Source: Gimesia algae (lineage in GTDB: Bacteria; Planctomycetota; Planctomycetia; Planctomycetales; Planctomycetaceae). From it: DNA of 64,000 nucleotides. Under the pieces are notes generated by a model that saw nothing but the letters and a program-made list of their open reading frames with translations, was not told where the DNA came from and searched no databases. The stretch's first letter is position 1. Every line of letters begins with the position of its first letter. Made by a program: the position numbers and the translations under genes. This document shows positions 48,001 to 55,850 of this stretch, piece after piece. The DNA lies in NCBI RefSeq assembly GCF_007746795.1, contig NZ_CP036343.1, positions 4,873,357 through 4,937,356 on the forward strand. Direction: 5' to 3'.

Positions 48001-48210
48001 CGTGCATTTCTCTATGCCGGCTCGTCGTTTCTGGTACTCTCGATTGTGAGTATGATCTGGCATGCATCTCAGTCGCTGGGACACGTCTGGCCGTGGTGGG
48101 CATTTGGAATCGGCCTGGGGATCTGCATCCTGACTCTGTTCGGGATGTTTGAGAAACGCCGAAATGAAATGCTGGAACTGGTAGGTCAGCTCAAAACATG
48201 GGAGCGTTGA
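42052..48210 (+). CDS. Giant polytopic membrane protein, 2052 residues
   Basis: One membrane segment at about 5-35 is followed by a soluble part. That part includes a SHOCT-like helix pair (RYLRRLYYEGKIPEQEFQKLLQY, about 69-91, shortened: YYEGKIPEQEFQKLL) and a Pro/Glu/Ala-rich linker (about 105-175). From WGELVSGLLIVGSAIGLVVS (about 198) to the C-terminus there are roughly fifty closely spaced hydrophobic helices with only short loops. The text SLWSTLKNQIPYLPALLFLL recalls the DUF2157/DUF2339 group of predicted membrane proteins but extends far beyond them. I recognise no catalytic motif. The protein ends in a cytoplasmic-looking EKRRNEMLELVGQLKTWER. It must sit in the inner membrane; its function is unknown. 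It is convergent with typA. Confidence 0.8.
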   Translation: MAGIAYIGIFIGLMIVLLIITIVGHGIWVFVATLIRASSVLNSISDEARITPSTESPLENTFNQDRQIAQRYLRRLYYEGKIPEQEFQKLLQYTTEEFISPPPLQPVEAPQQTDSVSKTKTEAPAPAPVEPDTTPAEISDFLDESDFLEESTIQSRPEKFTAPTAESHQPSGISEPPTEKRAIGSLLNAFMEDKNIRWGELVSGLLIVGSAIGLVVSLWSTLKNQIPYLPALLFLLATAAIHGAGLYTFKRWKLESTSRGLLLITVLLVPLNFLAGIRLSDHRPATDPLFILAIGIGFAAFGWMVSSASRILVSFGRLPLLAMVLGTSAGQLIISRVASSNPSFLQTNLLALLPAGCFIIGMALILKQTLKWEEVTDSRARELVTLGGLAVFAVLAPCWLLVWNTTNRLETFSCLTPLFSLMEILLLGLGLVLHHRKNGDETPHWALTGSSIAILAGLMILINFAISWPRVDILIVLGIVNCISLSILAIQARFALCHIPALISAAIAGLLGFHLLTGTIAWEGTTQSALIESLLLGRSSIVFAVFTILTTSGALFLRQTGKQEDARYFLYTAGCFSILSTVIAAYAGFVTQTDLNWTTLALLMNTIFCLLANWYVRKMSLSGIASFLGFLTLQHALCLNSTIRDGLSHIKLLPDGPFVWGCFIHATTGLLFLMGLHFWCRSRNPTQPAWSLIPVKSNHFTRPMIVGSVCTSLLMIPYVLLQNLSAEMHAFYSFWLMLIWISVALILKSDRWFLCSQFAGTAGSLYSATAIGMRYRLWEGDGFEHPRYWLIHILAVVIWILVGSAIHSKKYSRNMLGALSRSARLNLQPTLLAGSIIATGFVLCGALFPAMLTQLKDSYAISAIHRLAIPFLAAFFIYIMVLIGVVLARPKPQRLYTLPGLMMALLLLIIVSNINGFDQYLPLFSFQLKFASEAFSYWSWICLGLLIVACLPYLNSRFQSGTALGVLFITYLIPFLIAGYFIEQNRAADVLRWGLSLYSLALMLLIINSESLLNYLRAKEIQLRYLPRLLADKPTWRNLSILGACLPLLVLTTFQIFGYWLEFSRDPHSVAFSERIIPMLGFCMPLVLLLVAMICYAIHFRSAGWMQIGSHLLALVVITGTIMSFSESLTAFESAAWLRTSILTGLAFSLYGLCWLKLEPKINAEFKAHQALSPVNWPLIRIHAITMLCLIVGPYLLPFLMNLANPQPEWEIYFPQIPRTVILSLSLATGFLWWFSRRYASSLFTNGMTFLSFALIGFVTILLRQHSDTPAWRINFLMEAGLILVGSFHTLCFLLKHRLINQTSDSQSSASRHFYWSQILVVTLFLFAFRGAWTDALRPLPAITIAGCGTLVYFLLGICLRKDFLKYTSLTTALMGTLFFVTANWNIQSSSVSAQQVFDLIKWLTTTAAIIAGCWLSIDLYLLKSSDSESKPVEHPALQQIISRILTCVILFYTLLVAVTRTLLSQTDIPLIRDTAGWTTLLAVTLLLIGLLWDPKSRYALQGLFIIGICYIGTFLSTATELRLLAQHSGLAVSCYACLIGVLWRLRGVWMQLTHNLRMPEQLQQSWRWLPSAITVLSVYAILSLLHSVLRFEEVSLRWWSVVGTLITGFAFYAFSDHNEFSLKFKKRTLLATGIGFIYAGWALLPVKDNFYWINHLIRLLEVVAILSLLLTVIQVQWKSLTADWSEAVRTNSRTFLTAAGFTLFSILITEVRFHYYGISLQLTPARIGVVSLTLVALSAALVLMAAIPKYDPFQLTLKRRMWYVYAAEIVLALLFLHIYLTMPELFRGYLLPYWPYIVIAIAFAGAGVGEFFDRIGLNVLSEPLQRTGTFLPLLPALSFWIHAVAHEQSPIAGDYSMILLLIGIVYVTMSLWRKSFIYTTLAALAGNGALWAFWMEQGQVFSHHPQLWLIPPALSVLIATHLNRDKLNTTQLTAIRYFATMSIYISSTGDMFIAGVANSLWPPVILCSLSVLGVFAGMMFRVRAFLYAGSSFLVLSIVSMIWHASQSLGHVWPWWAFGIGLGICILTLFGMFEKRRNEMLELVGQLKTWER

Positions 48211-48213
48211 TCA

Positions 48214-48244
48214 GCTGCTGTGAATCCCGACGATTCACAGCAGC
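48214..48244. terminator. Hairpin between convergent genes
   Basis: GCTGCTGTGAATC (48214-48226) and its perfect complement GATTCACAGCAGC (48232-48244) form a 13-bp stem with a five-base loop, between the stops of the giant protein (48210) and typA (48260). No T tract follows on either strand, so it is a bidirectional transcription barrier or RNA-stabilising hairpin rather than a classic intrinsic terminator. Confidence 0.55.
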
Positions 48245-48259
48245 ACGTATCAATCGAGA

Positions 48260-50083
48260 TTATTCAGCAGTCGTAGTCCGCTGGTTCCGCTTGCGTTCAT
48301 TCTCGGTCAAATGAATCTTTCGCAGACGAATGATTTTGGGAGTAATTTCCACGTACTCATCGTACTCAATGTACTCCAGAGCCGCTTCCAGACTCATATC
48401 ACGAGGTGGTTTGAGCACCATGTTCTCGTCGGAACCGGAAGCACGCACGTTGGTCAGCTTCTTGCCGCGAATCGGATTCACAACCAGATCGTTATTGCGG
48501 ACATTCTCGCCGACAATCATACCTTCATAAACGTCTGCACCTGGTCCGACAAAGAACTCAGCCCGATCACGGAGTTTCCATAAGGCATAACCGACGGCCT
48601 GACCTTTGTCCTGCGAAACCAGTACGCCATTCGCACGGCGAGGAACCTCTCCTTCGGAAGCTTTATAAGCTTCAAAGCGGTGATTGATGATGGCTTCGCC
48701 ACGGGTCGCATTCAGTAGACGAGTACGCAGACCAATCAGACCACGCGCGGGGATAGAAAACTTGAGATGCGACATGCCGGTTTCGCCGGAGGTCATATCG
48801 ATCATCTGCCCACGACGGGCACAGACCAGTTCCATCACGGAACCGACCACTTCTGAAGGAGCGTCGACTTCCAGAGATTCAAATGGTTCATGCCATTTGC
48901 CATCGATCTTCTTACGAATCACTTCTGGCTTGCCGACAGACAGTTCATAACCTTCGCGTCGCATTTGCTCAATCAATACGGACAAATGCAGAATCCCACG
49001 CCCTGAGACAGAGAAGGAATCTTTATCTTCCCGTTCGGCAACACGGAGAGCCACATTTGATTCCAGTTCCCGCATCAGTCGATCACGCAGGTTGCGGCTC
49101 GTCACATACTTGCCATCCTGTCCAGCCAGAGGCGAGCTGTTAATAGTAAACAGCATGGACAGAGTGGGTTCATCGACATCGATGCGAACGAGCGCCTGTG
49201 GCTTCTCTGCACAGGCAACGGTATCACCGATTTCCGGATTATCCAGACCCACCAGAGCGACAATATCGCCGGCGGAGGCTTCATCAACGGGAGCTCGTCC
49301 CAGATTATTAAACAGTTCTACTGAGTCGACTGTGCACTTGAGATGATCCCCATTGCGTTTGATAAGGGTTACGCGTTCGCCAGTGTGAACCTTTCCGCTA
49401 CTGATACGACCGGTGGCAACACGTCCTACATATTCAGACCATTCCAGTGTGGTCACCATCATCGTCAGCGGTGCATCCTGATTCACATCGGGAGCAGGAA
49501 CATTTTCCAGTACCATGTCCAGCAGCGGATGAATGCTGTCACCGAAATTATCCAGATCATGCGTCGCGAAACCTTCGCGGGCACTGGCGTAGATATAAGG
49601 GAAGTCGAGGGTCTCGTCGTCCGCTTCCAACTCGACGAACAGGTCAAACATCTCACTTAAGACATGATCGGGTCGACAGTCGGAACGGTCAATTTTGTTG
49701 ATGACGACCAGAGGCTTCAGACCACATTCCAGCGCTTTTTTCAATACAAAGCGGGTCTGCGGGCGAGGCCCTTCAAACGCATCGACCAGAATCAAAACGC
49801 CGTCTGCCATTCGCAGCACGCGCTCGACTTCGCCGCCAAAATCGGCGTGGCCCGGCGTGTCGATAATATTGATTTTGACGCCCTTGTACATCAATGCGAT
49901 GTTCTTGGCCAGAATCGTAATACCTCGTTCCCGTTCCAGATCGTTGGAATCCAGAATACAGTCGCCCTTCAATTGAGAATCACGAAAATGGCCACTTTGA
50001 TGCAGCAAGGCATCGACCAGTGTCGTTTTCCCATGGTCCACGTGCGCGATAATCGCAATGTTCCGCACATCTTCTCGTTTCAT
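48260..50083 (-). CDS. typA: Translational GTPase TypA/BipA
   Basis: A 607-residue GTPase of the normal TypA length. G1 [15 protein letters not shown]2 [12 protein letters not shown]3 [17 protein letters not shown]4 NKIDR and G5 SARE are all present, followed by the EF-Tu-like domain 2, two alpha/beta domains and the TypA-specific C-terminal domain ([31 protein letters not shown]). TypA binds the ribosome and is needed for stress and cold adaptation and 50S assembly. ATG 50083 is preceded by GAATTAAGAG. It faces the giant membrane-protein gene and is divergent from the deacylase gene. Confidence 0.96.
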   Translation of the reverse strand: MKREDVRNIAIIAHVDHGKTTLVDALLHQSGHFRDSQLKGDCILDSNDLERERGITILAKNIALMYKGVKINIIDTPGHADFGGEVERVLRMADGVLILVDAFEGPRPQTRFVLKKALECGLKPLVVINKIDRSDCRPDHVLSEMFDLFVELEADDETLDFPYIYASAREGFATHDLDNFGDSIHPLLDMVLENVPAPDVNQDAPLTMMVTTLEWSEYVGRVATGRISSGKVHTGERVTLIKRNGDHLKCTVDSVELFNNLGRAPVDEASAGDIVALVGLDNPEIGDTVACAEKPQALVRIDVDEPTLSMLFTINSSPLAGQDGKYVTSRNLRDRLMRELESNVALRVAEREDKDSFSVSGRGILHLSVLIEQMRREGYELSVGKPEVIRKKIDGKWHEPFESLEVDAPSEVVGSVMELVCARRGQMIDMTSGETGMSHLKFSIPARGLIGLRTRLLNATRGEAIINHRFEAYKASEGEVPRRANGVLVSQDKGQAVGYALWKLRDRAEFFVGPGADVYEGMIVGENVRNNDLVVNPIRGKKLTNVRASGSDENMVLKPPRDMSLEAALEYIEYDEYVEITPKIIRLRKIHLTENERKRNQRTTTAE

Positions 50084-50371
50084 GACTCTTAATTCTTCCC
50101 AAAATGAATCTCTCGGGAAACCGTCTTAATATTCAAACGTTCCTTACAGGGAACAGAGGGTTTCGCCAAAAAACCGCCTCACAGCGCATCAGGCAACTAT
50201 AGAAGCCGCAAAATATATCAACAATAGATTAGTAACGCAAAGGCCAGAATTGTACATTCTTACTGGTAGTTGCGATCGGTTTTAGCGATACTTTTACCAA
50301 TTACTACGTTCAATCTTCACAAACTGAGAGTTCTCAACATAAATTCGTTATTCACAAAGGGGTTATATCGC

Positions 50372-51973
50372 ATGGACTGCCTTCGCCTGCAGATTTGCCT
50401 TTGTCTGTTTCTCTTCGCTTTCTCGCCATCAGAGGTTATTCTCGCCCAGAATCAGTCCTCGTTCGATATTCTGCTCAAAGGGGGAACGATCGTTGATGGC
50501 TCGGGAAAACCGGGGTTTACTGGCGATATCGCGATCAAAGACGATCGGATCGTACAAATCAACCCCGAGATCAAGGGAACTGCCAGAGAGACAATTCCCT
50601 GTCGTGGACTGACGATTGCTCCGGGTTTCATCGACCTGCATAACCACAGTGATCGCCAGATTATTTCGCCTTTAACCCGGGCAAACATGAATTATGTCAC
50701 CCAGGGATGTTCCACAATTGTAACTGGTAATTGTGGCAGTGGCCCGGTCGATACAGAAGAATATTACCGTATCATCGACGCTACGGGAAGCGGAACGAAT
50801 GTACTGCATCTGATTCCTCAAGGATCTCTGCGAGACGAAGTCATGGGCTCAGGACAGCGGAAGCCCACCGCCGCAGAACTACAGCAGATGAAAGCACTGG
50901 CTGAGAAAGCCATGCAGGATGGCGCCTGGGGAATATCTACCGGACTGATCTATGTCCCAAGCTCCTACGCAGAAACGGACGAACTGGTTGAACTGGCTCA
51001 AATCGTCTCTCGTTATCAGGGAATTTATGCCAGTCATATTCGCAATGAAAGTACCGAATTACTGGCAGCCGTCAACGAGGCCTTGAAAATCGGTCAGCAG
51101 GCAAAACTGCCGGTTCATATTTCCCACTTCAAATCCAGTGGTCAGGATGCCTGGGGCCTGGTCATCCGCGCTGCTGCCATGATTGAAGAGGCTCGAAAGC
51201 AGGGACAGAAAGTCACCGCCGATCAATATCCCTATATTGCTTCCAGCACCTCGCTGGGAGCCACATTGATCCCCGCCTGGGCCAGAGCTGGCAGTAACAA
51301 AGAACTCGTGGCCCGCCTGGAAGCTCCTGAGACCTCAGAAAAAATCATCAAAGCGATCAAAAACAATATTGAAAAACGCGAAGCAGGAAAAGCGGTCCGC
51401 ATCGCCCGCTATTCAGAACGTCCCGACTGGGTGGGTAAAAATCTGCTGCAAATTGCGGAAAAAGAAAACAAGAGTGTATTGGACATTGTACTGGAGATCA
51501 CTCGCCAGGGGGGTGCTTCTGTCGTGAACTTCAGCATGAATGAAGCCGATGTTCGGCAGATCATGAAAATCGACTGGGTGGCCACTGCATCTGACGGCCG
51601 GGCTTATCTGCCCGGATCGGATCGCCCCCATCCTCGCAATTATGGAACCTTTCCCCGCAAGCTGGGTTATTACGCGCTGCAGCAGAAAGTGATTTCCCCG
51701 GAACATGCCATTCGAAGTATGACCGGTCTGCCTGCTGATATCCTGGGACTCAAAGACAGAGGCTATCTGCGGAAGGGAGCGTATGCTGACATCGTCGTTT
51801 TTGACTCCAGTAACCTGATTGACAAAGCCACGTTTGACAATCCGCACCAGTATTCAGCTGGGATCCGTTATCTGTTTGTGAATGGCAGCCCTGCTATCAA
51901 TGCCGGGTTTCCCACGGGCAGTCTGGCTGGCAAAGCACTCCGTCATCAGACTGCAGCGAAAACAGAGAAATAA
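50372..51973 (+). CDS. Exported N-acyl-D-amino-acid deacylase family amidohydrolase
   Basis: A 533-residue metal-dependent amidohydrolase. The ATG at 50372 has AAAGGGG ten bases upstream and begins a signal peptide (MDCLRLQICLCLFLFAF, then ILAQ); an in-frame extension to 50270 has no ribosome site. Metal ligands are visible as FIDLHNHSD (His90, His92), with TGNCG supplying the family Cys, ASHIRNE and HISHFKSSG further His residues, and ASDGRAYLPG the late Asp. The C-terminal KGAYADIVVFD is the usual return to the beta-sandwich. It probably deacylates N-acyl-D-amino acids, or a related cyclic amide, in the periplasm. The next gene starts 31 bases after its stop. Confidence 0.88.
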   Translation: MDCLRLQICLCLFLFAFSPSEVILAQNQSSFDILLKGGTIVDGSGKPGFTGDIAIKDDRIVQINPEIKGTARETIPCRGLTIAPGFIDLHNHSDRQIISPLTRANMNYVTQGCSTIVTGNCGSGPVDTEEYYRIIDATGSGTNVLHLIPQGSLRDEVMGSGQRKPTAAELQQMKALAEKAMQDGAWGISTGLIYVPSSYAETDELVELAQIVSRYQGIYASHIRNESTELLAAVNEALKIGQQAKLPVHISHFKSSGQDAWGLVIRAAAMIEEARKQGQKVTADQYPYIASSTSLGATLIPAWARAGSNKELVARLEAPETSEKIIKAIKNNIEKREAGKAVRIARYSERPDWVGKNLLQIAEKENKSVLDIVLEITRQGGASVVNFSMNEADVRQIMKIDWVATASDGRAYLPGSDRPHPRNYGTFPRKLGYYALQQKVISPEHAIRSMTGLPADILGLKDRGYLRKGAYADIVVFDSSNLIDKATFDNPHQYSAGIRYLFVNGSPAINAGFPTGSLAGKALRHQTAAKTEK

Positions 51974-52004
51974 ACACCTTGAGTCATTTCAGAAAGACGC
52001 AGCA

Positions 52005-52745
52005 TTGAATACGCAGGACACACAGCTACTGGTCAGTGTCAGGGACTGTAAAGAAATCGCACCTGCGATCGCAGGAGGTTGCGAAATTCTCGACTTCAAA
52101 GACCCCGCTCGTGGTGCACTGGGACGAATCGATGATGCAACGTTGAGCGCTGTGATGGAATACTGCCACCATAATTCCATGACCATTCCCCTCAGTATGG
52201 CGCTGGGAGAACTCTGTGAATGGAGCACAGAGCAGATCTCGCTGTATCTCCCCGCAGAGATTACTTATTTGAAGATCGGATTCTCTCACAGCAGTGGATC
52301 CCGAACCTGGGTTTCCGACTGGCAGAACCTGATCCACGGGATAGAAGAGAGTAGCGGACATCAACATCAATGGATCGCCGTTGCGTACGCAGACTGGAAA
52401 CGTGCGGCTTCCTTCTCGCCACTCGAAGTCCTGAAGGCAGCCTGCGATAATCGGTGTGCTGGACTGCTGATTGACACTTTCTCAAAACAGAATGGCAGGC
52501 TCCTGGACCTGCTCACACCAGAAACCCTCAGCGAGATCATCGAACAGGCCAAGGCCAGACAACTGAAGCTTGCGCTGGCGGGTTCTCTGCGAATTCAGGA
52601 TCTGGAGGTCCTGACAGACCTGGCACCTGACATTATTGGCATCCGCGGAGCTGCCTGTATCAGCCACAACAGAACCAGCGCAATCCAGGAATCTGCCATT
52701 AGAACCTTCCGGAAACAAATGCGTTTCCATGCGAATTCCATGTAA
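52005..52745 (+). CDS. mfnB: (5-formylfuran-3-yl)methyl phosphate synthase homologue (MfnB)
   Basis: A 246-residue TIM-barrel protein (DUF556). Matches to archaeal MfnB include GGCEILDFKDPARGALG, whose Lys matches a catalytic Lys of the family, AYADWKRAASFSPLEV, LLIDTFSKQNGRLLD with the second catalytic Lys, and IIGIRGAACISHNRT near the end. The enzyme joins two glyceraldehyde-3-phosphate molecules into the furan precursor of methanofuran. Planctomycetes carry tetrahydromethanopterin/methanofuran-type C1 genes, so this fits. No in-frame ATG precedes the homology except one inside the previous gene (51882), so a TTG at 52005 is the probable start; its ribosome site is weak. It shares its 3' border with the pseudo-HtrA gene. 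Confidence 0.8.
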   Translation: MNTQDTQLLVSVRDCKEIAPAIAGGCEILDFKDPARGALGRIDDATLSAVMEYCHHNSMTIPLSMALGELCEWSTEQISLYLPAEITYLKIGFSHSSGSRTWVSDWQNLIHGIEESSGHQHQWIAVAYADWKRAASFSPLEVLKAACDNRCAGLLIDTFSKQNGRLLDLLTPETLSEIIEQAKARQLKLALAGSLRIQDLEVLTDLAPDIIGIRGAACISHNRTSAIQESAIRTFRKQMRFHANSM

Positions 52746-53831
52746 TCAGGATGAGGTGGTAGCGGAAACGGTCTGCTGTTTGGAATCCTTCAATGGATTG
52801 TAAGGGGCATATTTTTTCAGCTTCAGCTTCTGGATCATGGGAACAACGTGATTGGCAGGTATGGCGAACGATTTGGTTCTGCCAGCCCGAGCAATGTTCA
52901 AACCAATCGCATTCCCCTGCAGATTGACGATCACGCCGCCGCAGTCTTCCGGTCGTAACACGGTATCGTGTTGTAAGACCTCGGTGAATCCAGTTTTCCG
53001 GCGGCTGAGTGCCCCGCCCATTTTTTTCTGCATTTCCCGCAGTCGATCATAAATCAGCATCTGAGGATCGGTCAGCACCACAACTGCGTTTACCTCTTCT
53101 TTATCCCTGAGGATCTTCACAAGAACCCGGTCACCAGGCAAAAACTTCTGGACAAATTTTGACAGGGCGCGGGCACTGTCGATCTCTTCGCCAGCGACGC
53201 TTAAGATCACATCTCCGGGCTTTAAACCTGCTTCTTCAGCACCACTTTCACTGATGACCTGTTTCACCAGGGCACCACCTTCGGCATCGTCAATCTGCAC
53301 TCCCAGAACACCGGGAGCTGGATCGATTTTACGTCTGGCAACACTGAGCACTCCGACACTTACAGGAGACATGCTTAAACCGGGGGTGACCAGCCACTGT
53401 CCCACCAGAGGATCAGTATCGGATTTCCATTTGACAGTGGGAAGATTTTTGGCTTCAATTTTGATCAATGCCAGATCAAGCTTGCCATCCACACCAATGA
53501 TCTCAGCCGGATAGCGTTCCGCCGTCGATAATTCGCAGGTGATTTCCCCCTCCAGTTGGCTGGCTTTGGTCAGGATCCACCCATCGGATTCGACAATGGC
53601 GCCTAGTGACGTTTCTTTTCCATTGGAGCGGACACGGACGGTCCATGAACGCGGAGTCGAAACGACAGAACGAAAAGCCCGACGCATCTGCGAGCCACTG
53701 GTCAACTGGCTGGGTTGGAGTTGATCCCAGGCATAGCTCTGTGAAGACAGCCCAACCAAAACAATCAATAGCAATAAAACAATCCGAACAGCAGTTGCCT
53801 TAAGCTTTCCCGTATTTTGATCCTGGTTCAA
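52746..53831 (-). CDS. Degenerate HtrA-like protein with PDZ inserted in the protease fold
   Basis: 361 residues from TTG 53831, with AGGAGA five bases upstream. A signal or anchor helix (about 13-33) precedes the first trypsin-like barrel (60-130). There the catalytic His of TAAHV is replaced (LTKASQ, Ser91), while DLALIKI keeps the Asp119. The second barrel starts normally (VGQWLVTPGL...SVGVLSVARR, 143-168), is interrupted by a complete PDZ domain (about 175-255, GAEEAGLKPGDVILSVAGEEI), then resumes with FTEVLQHDTVLRPEDCGGVIVNLQG (about 282-306, here cited as VLRPEDCGG), where the nucleophilic Ser of NSGG is Cys297. It ends with FAIPANHVVPMI. It is almost certainly not a normal serine protease; perhaps a regulator or scaffold. 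It lies 80 bases after the active HtrA gene. Confidence 0.8.
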   Translation of the reverse strand: MNQDQNTGKLKATAVRIVLLLLIVLVGLSSQSYAWDQLQPSQLTSGSQMRRAFRSVVSTPRSWTVRVRSNGKETSLGAIVESDGWILTKASQLEGEITCELSTAERYPAEIIGVDGKLDLALIKIEAKNLPTVKWKSDTDPLVGQWLVTPGLSMSPVSVGVLSVARRKIDPAPGVLGVQIDDAEGGALVKQVISESGAEEAGLKPGDVILSVAGEEIDSARALSKFVQKFLPGDRVLVKILRDKEEVNAVVVLTDPQMLIYDRLREMQKKMGGALSRRKTGFTEVLQHDTVLRPEDCGGVIVNLQGNAIGLNIARAGRTKSFAIPANHVVPMIQKLKLKKYAPYNPLKDSKQQTVSATTSS

Positions 53832-53911
53832 GTCTATCTCCTCACGCTTAGATTATTCCGGTGATCTTTTTTTCGGAGCAGAAACCAAGATCGAAATTTA
53901 GTTGTCTCTTG

Positions 53912-54991
53912 TCAGTCTCGTGCGGCGAGTTGAACCTCGAAAGTCATGTTCTTACCGGCACGAATGAGTGTAATCTGGACAGTCTGGCCGGGTTTATATT
54001 GCTGTACGACCTCAGCCAGTTGTTCGATTCCCGTAATCTTCTCATCATTGAGTTGTATAATGATATCGTTTGTATGCAAACCAGCAATTTCAGCAGGAAA
54101 CCCGCGGGTGACTGCCGTCACTTTGCAGCCACGATCTGTGTCTTCGCCATTCACTCCCAGCACTGCGTTCTGCCCGAGGGGTTTTGCCCCCCACATATCG
54201 CCGGAAACGAGCTTTTCCCAGTCATCCTGAAACGCCGATACGGGAATATGAAAATTCCAACTGGTGGAGGGACCAATTCGACTGTGGATTCCCACAACCT
54301 GTCCCTGCATGTTAAACAGGGGGCCCCCTGAATCACCGCCGATGAGAGTACAATCGGTTTGTAGAAGGTGTTTTTTACGAGAGACAATTCTTCCCAGTCG
54401 CACAACAGGAGCACGTCCTGACTGATATCCATTCGGATGACCGGTTGCCATGACCCATTCGCCAGCTTCGATTTCAGAAATGTCTCCCATTTTCACAGCA
54501 GAGAGTTTGCTGATATCGATATGATCATCTTCTACCAACTTGACCAGACCGGCGTCGAGCCCACGGTTCAAACCCATGGTACGCCCTTTTAATGTTCTAC
54601 CATCATGTAGAATGATCGTCGCATTTTTTTGTGCCAGGCCAATCACATGTGCTGCCGTTAAAATATAGCCAGCTTTATTATCGATAATCACGCCACTGCC
54701 CTGTGCTTCTCCTACACGAACTGAGACCGTACTCTCAATGGCAGTTCTGGTCAGTGATGTAACCTGCCTCTCAATTTCCTGAAGATCTTCAAGAGAATCG
54801 GGAACCGTTTTGAAGAAGACCTCTGACAGTTTTTCTGCAGGGACTACAGAAACTGGTTTCTGAACTTTGATGTCCTGGGCAACCAGCGGTATTGCCGAAA
54901 CACTGATAGATAAAAGGAATACGCAGGTGAGAAGGGATCTCAGCATAGCATTAACCGCAGTTCTGGTGGTGATTTCAGGGGTTCTTCTCAT
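53912..54991 (-). CDS. HtrA/DegP-type serine protease with C-terminal PDZ
   Basis: A 359-residue periplasmic protease. A signal peptide lies at about 16-39. The S1C catalytic triad is intact: His115 in LTAAHV, Asp146 in LDAGLVKL and Ser221 in IGGDSGGPLFN. A single PDZ domain follows (about 270-355, AVTRGFPAEIAGLHTNDIIIQL). Residues 50-85 form a helical segment before the barrel. Proteases of this type degrade or refold misfolded envelope proteins. The start at 54991 (after GTGAAG) is preferred over ATG 54946, which lacks a ribosome site. It is transcribed first of a two-gene unit with the degenerate paralogue, and diverges from rmlC. Confidence 0.9.
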   Translation of the reverse strand: MRRTPEITTRTAVNAMLRSLLTCVFLLSISVSAIPLVAQDIKVQKPVSVVPAEKLSEVFFKTVPDSLEDLQEIERQVTSLTRTAIESTVSVRVGEAQGSGVIIDNKAGYILTAAHVIGLAQKNATIILHDGRTLKGRTMGLNRGLDAGLVKLVEDDHIDISKLSAVKMGDISEIEAGEWVMATGHPNGYQSGRAPVVRLGRIVSRKKHLLQTDCTLIGGDSGGPLFNMQGQVVGIHSRIGPSTSWNFHIPVSAFQDDWEKLVSGDMWGAKPLGQNAVLGVNGEDTDRGCKVTAVTRGFPAEIAGLHTNDIIIQLNDEKITGIEQLAEVVQQYKPGQTVQITLIRAGKNMTFEVQLAARD

Positions 54992-55301
54992 AAGGCTTCA
55001 CTTAACATCTGGTAAGGCTGTATCCCTCAGGTAAAATGTGTTGACTATAGAATACGCGATACAGGTCAGACTTTTCAAGAAAAAACAGGAAAAACTCAGA
55101 GGTAGTCTGTTATTCTAAATTCATTTAATATTAGGACTTGTGTATGTTTCAGGCACATGTAAAGATTTTAAGAACTCAGAGATCGGACTCTTAGCATTGC
55201 TTTTATCCAACAGAATATCCGCTATTATTAGCCCACGTCTTCTATTTTCAACATGCGTCTCGTGAATGCCAGTTTCCTCTCAAGAAAGAACTTGTTGTCA
55301 T
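54992..55301. other. 310-bp divergent spacer
   Basis: A+T-rich spacer between the HtrA gene and rmlC. No gene, and no dyad comparable to those elsewhere in the window. Promoters for both directions must lie here but I cannot assign them with confidence. Confidence 0.4.
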
Positions 55302-55850
55302 ATGGATATACAACAGACTGAATTTCCCGGCTTATTGATCCTTACTCCCCGTGTGTTTGCTGATGATCGTGGTTTCTTTAAGGAGACCTTCCAGCAGGAA
55401 CGCTACGAACAGGCGGGAATCACAGGTCCTTTTGTACAGGACAATCATTCCCGGTCATCCGCTGGTATCCTGCGAGGATTACATTTTCAAATCCAGCATC
55501 CCCAGGCAAAACTGGTGTTTGCTGTGGAAGGTGAAATCCTGGATGTCTGTGTTGACCTCAGAAAGAATTCTCCCACGTTCGGAAAATCAATCTCGGTCCT
55601 GCTTTCGGCAGAAAACCACAAACAACTGTTCGTACCAGCCGGATTTGCTCACGGCTTTTATGTCCTCAGCCCGCGCGCCGACTTCATGTATAAATGCACC
55701 GACTATTATTTTCCTGAATACGAGCGGACATTGCTCTGGAATGATCCTGCATTGGAAATCGAATGGCCTCTGCAAGGCGAACCAATCCTGTCTGAAAAAG
55801 ACCGTAAAGGACTTCCACTGTCCGAGTGTGAAATATTTGAATCACTATGA
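55302..55850 (+). CDS. rfbC: dTDP-4-dehydrorhamnose 3,5-epimerase
   Basis: A 182-residue cupin of the RmlC family, normal length. The ATG at 55302 begins MDIQQTEFPGLLILTPRVF, matching the family's start; an upstream in-frame ATG at 55266 adds 12 residues without homology. DDRGFFKETF (21-30), SSAGILRGLHFQ with catalytic His61, and QAKLVFAVEGEILDVCVDLR are diagnostic, as is FAHGFYVLS. It epimerises C3 and C5 of dTDP-4-keto-6-deoxyglucose on the way to dTDP-L-rhamnose. rmlA, B and D are not in the window. Its stop overlaps the pdxA start by four bases. Confidence 0.92.
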   Translation: MDIQQTEFPGLLILTPRVFADDRGFFKETFQQERYEQAGITGPFVQDNHSRSSAGILRGLHFQIQHPQAKLVFAVEGEILDVCVDLRKNSPTFGKSISVLLSAENHKQLFVPAGFAHGFYVLSPRADFMYKCTDYYFPEYERTLLWNDPALEIEWPLQGEPILSEKDRKGLPLSECEIFESL

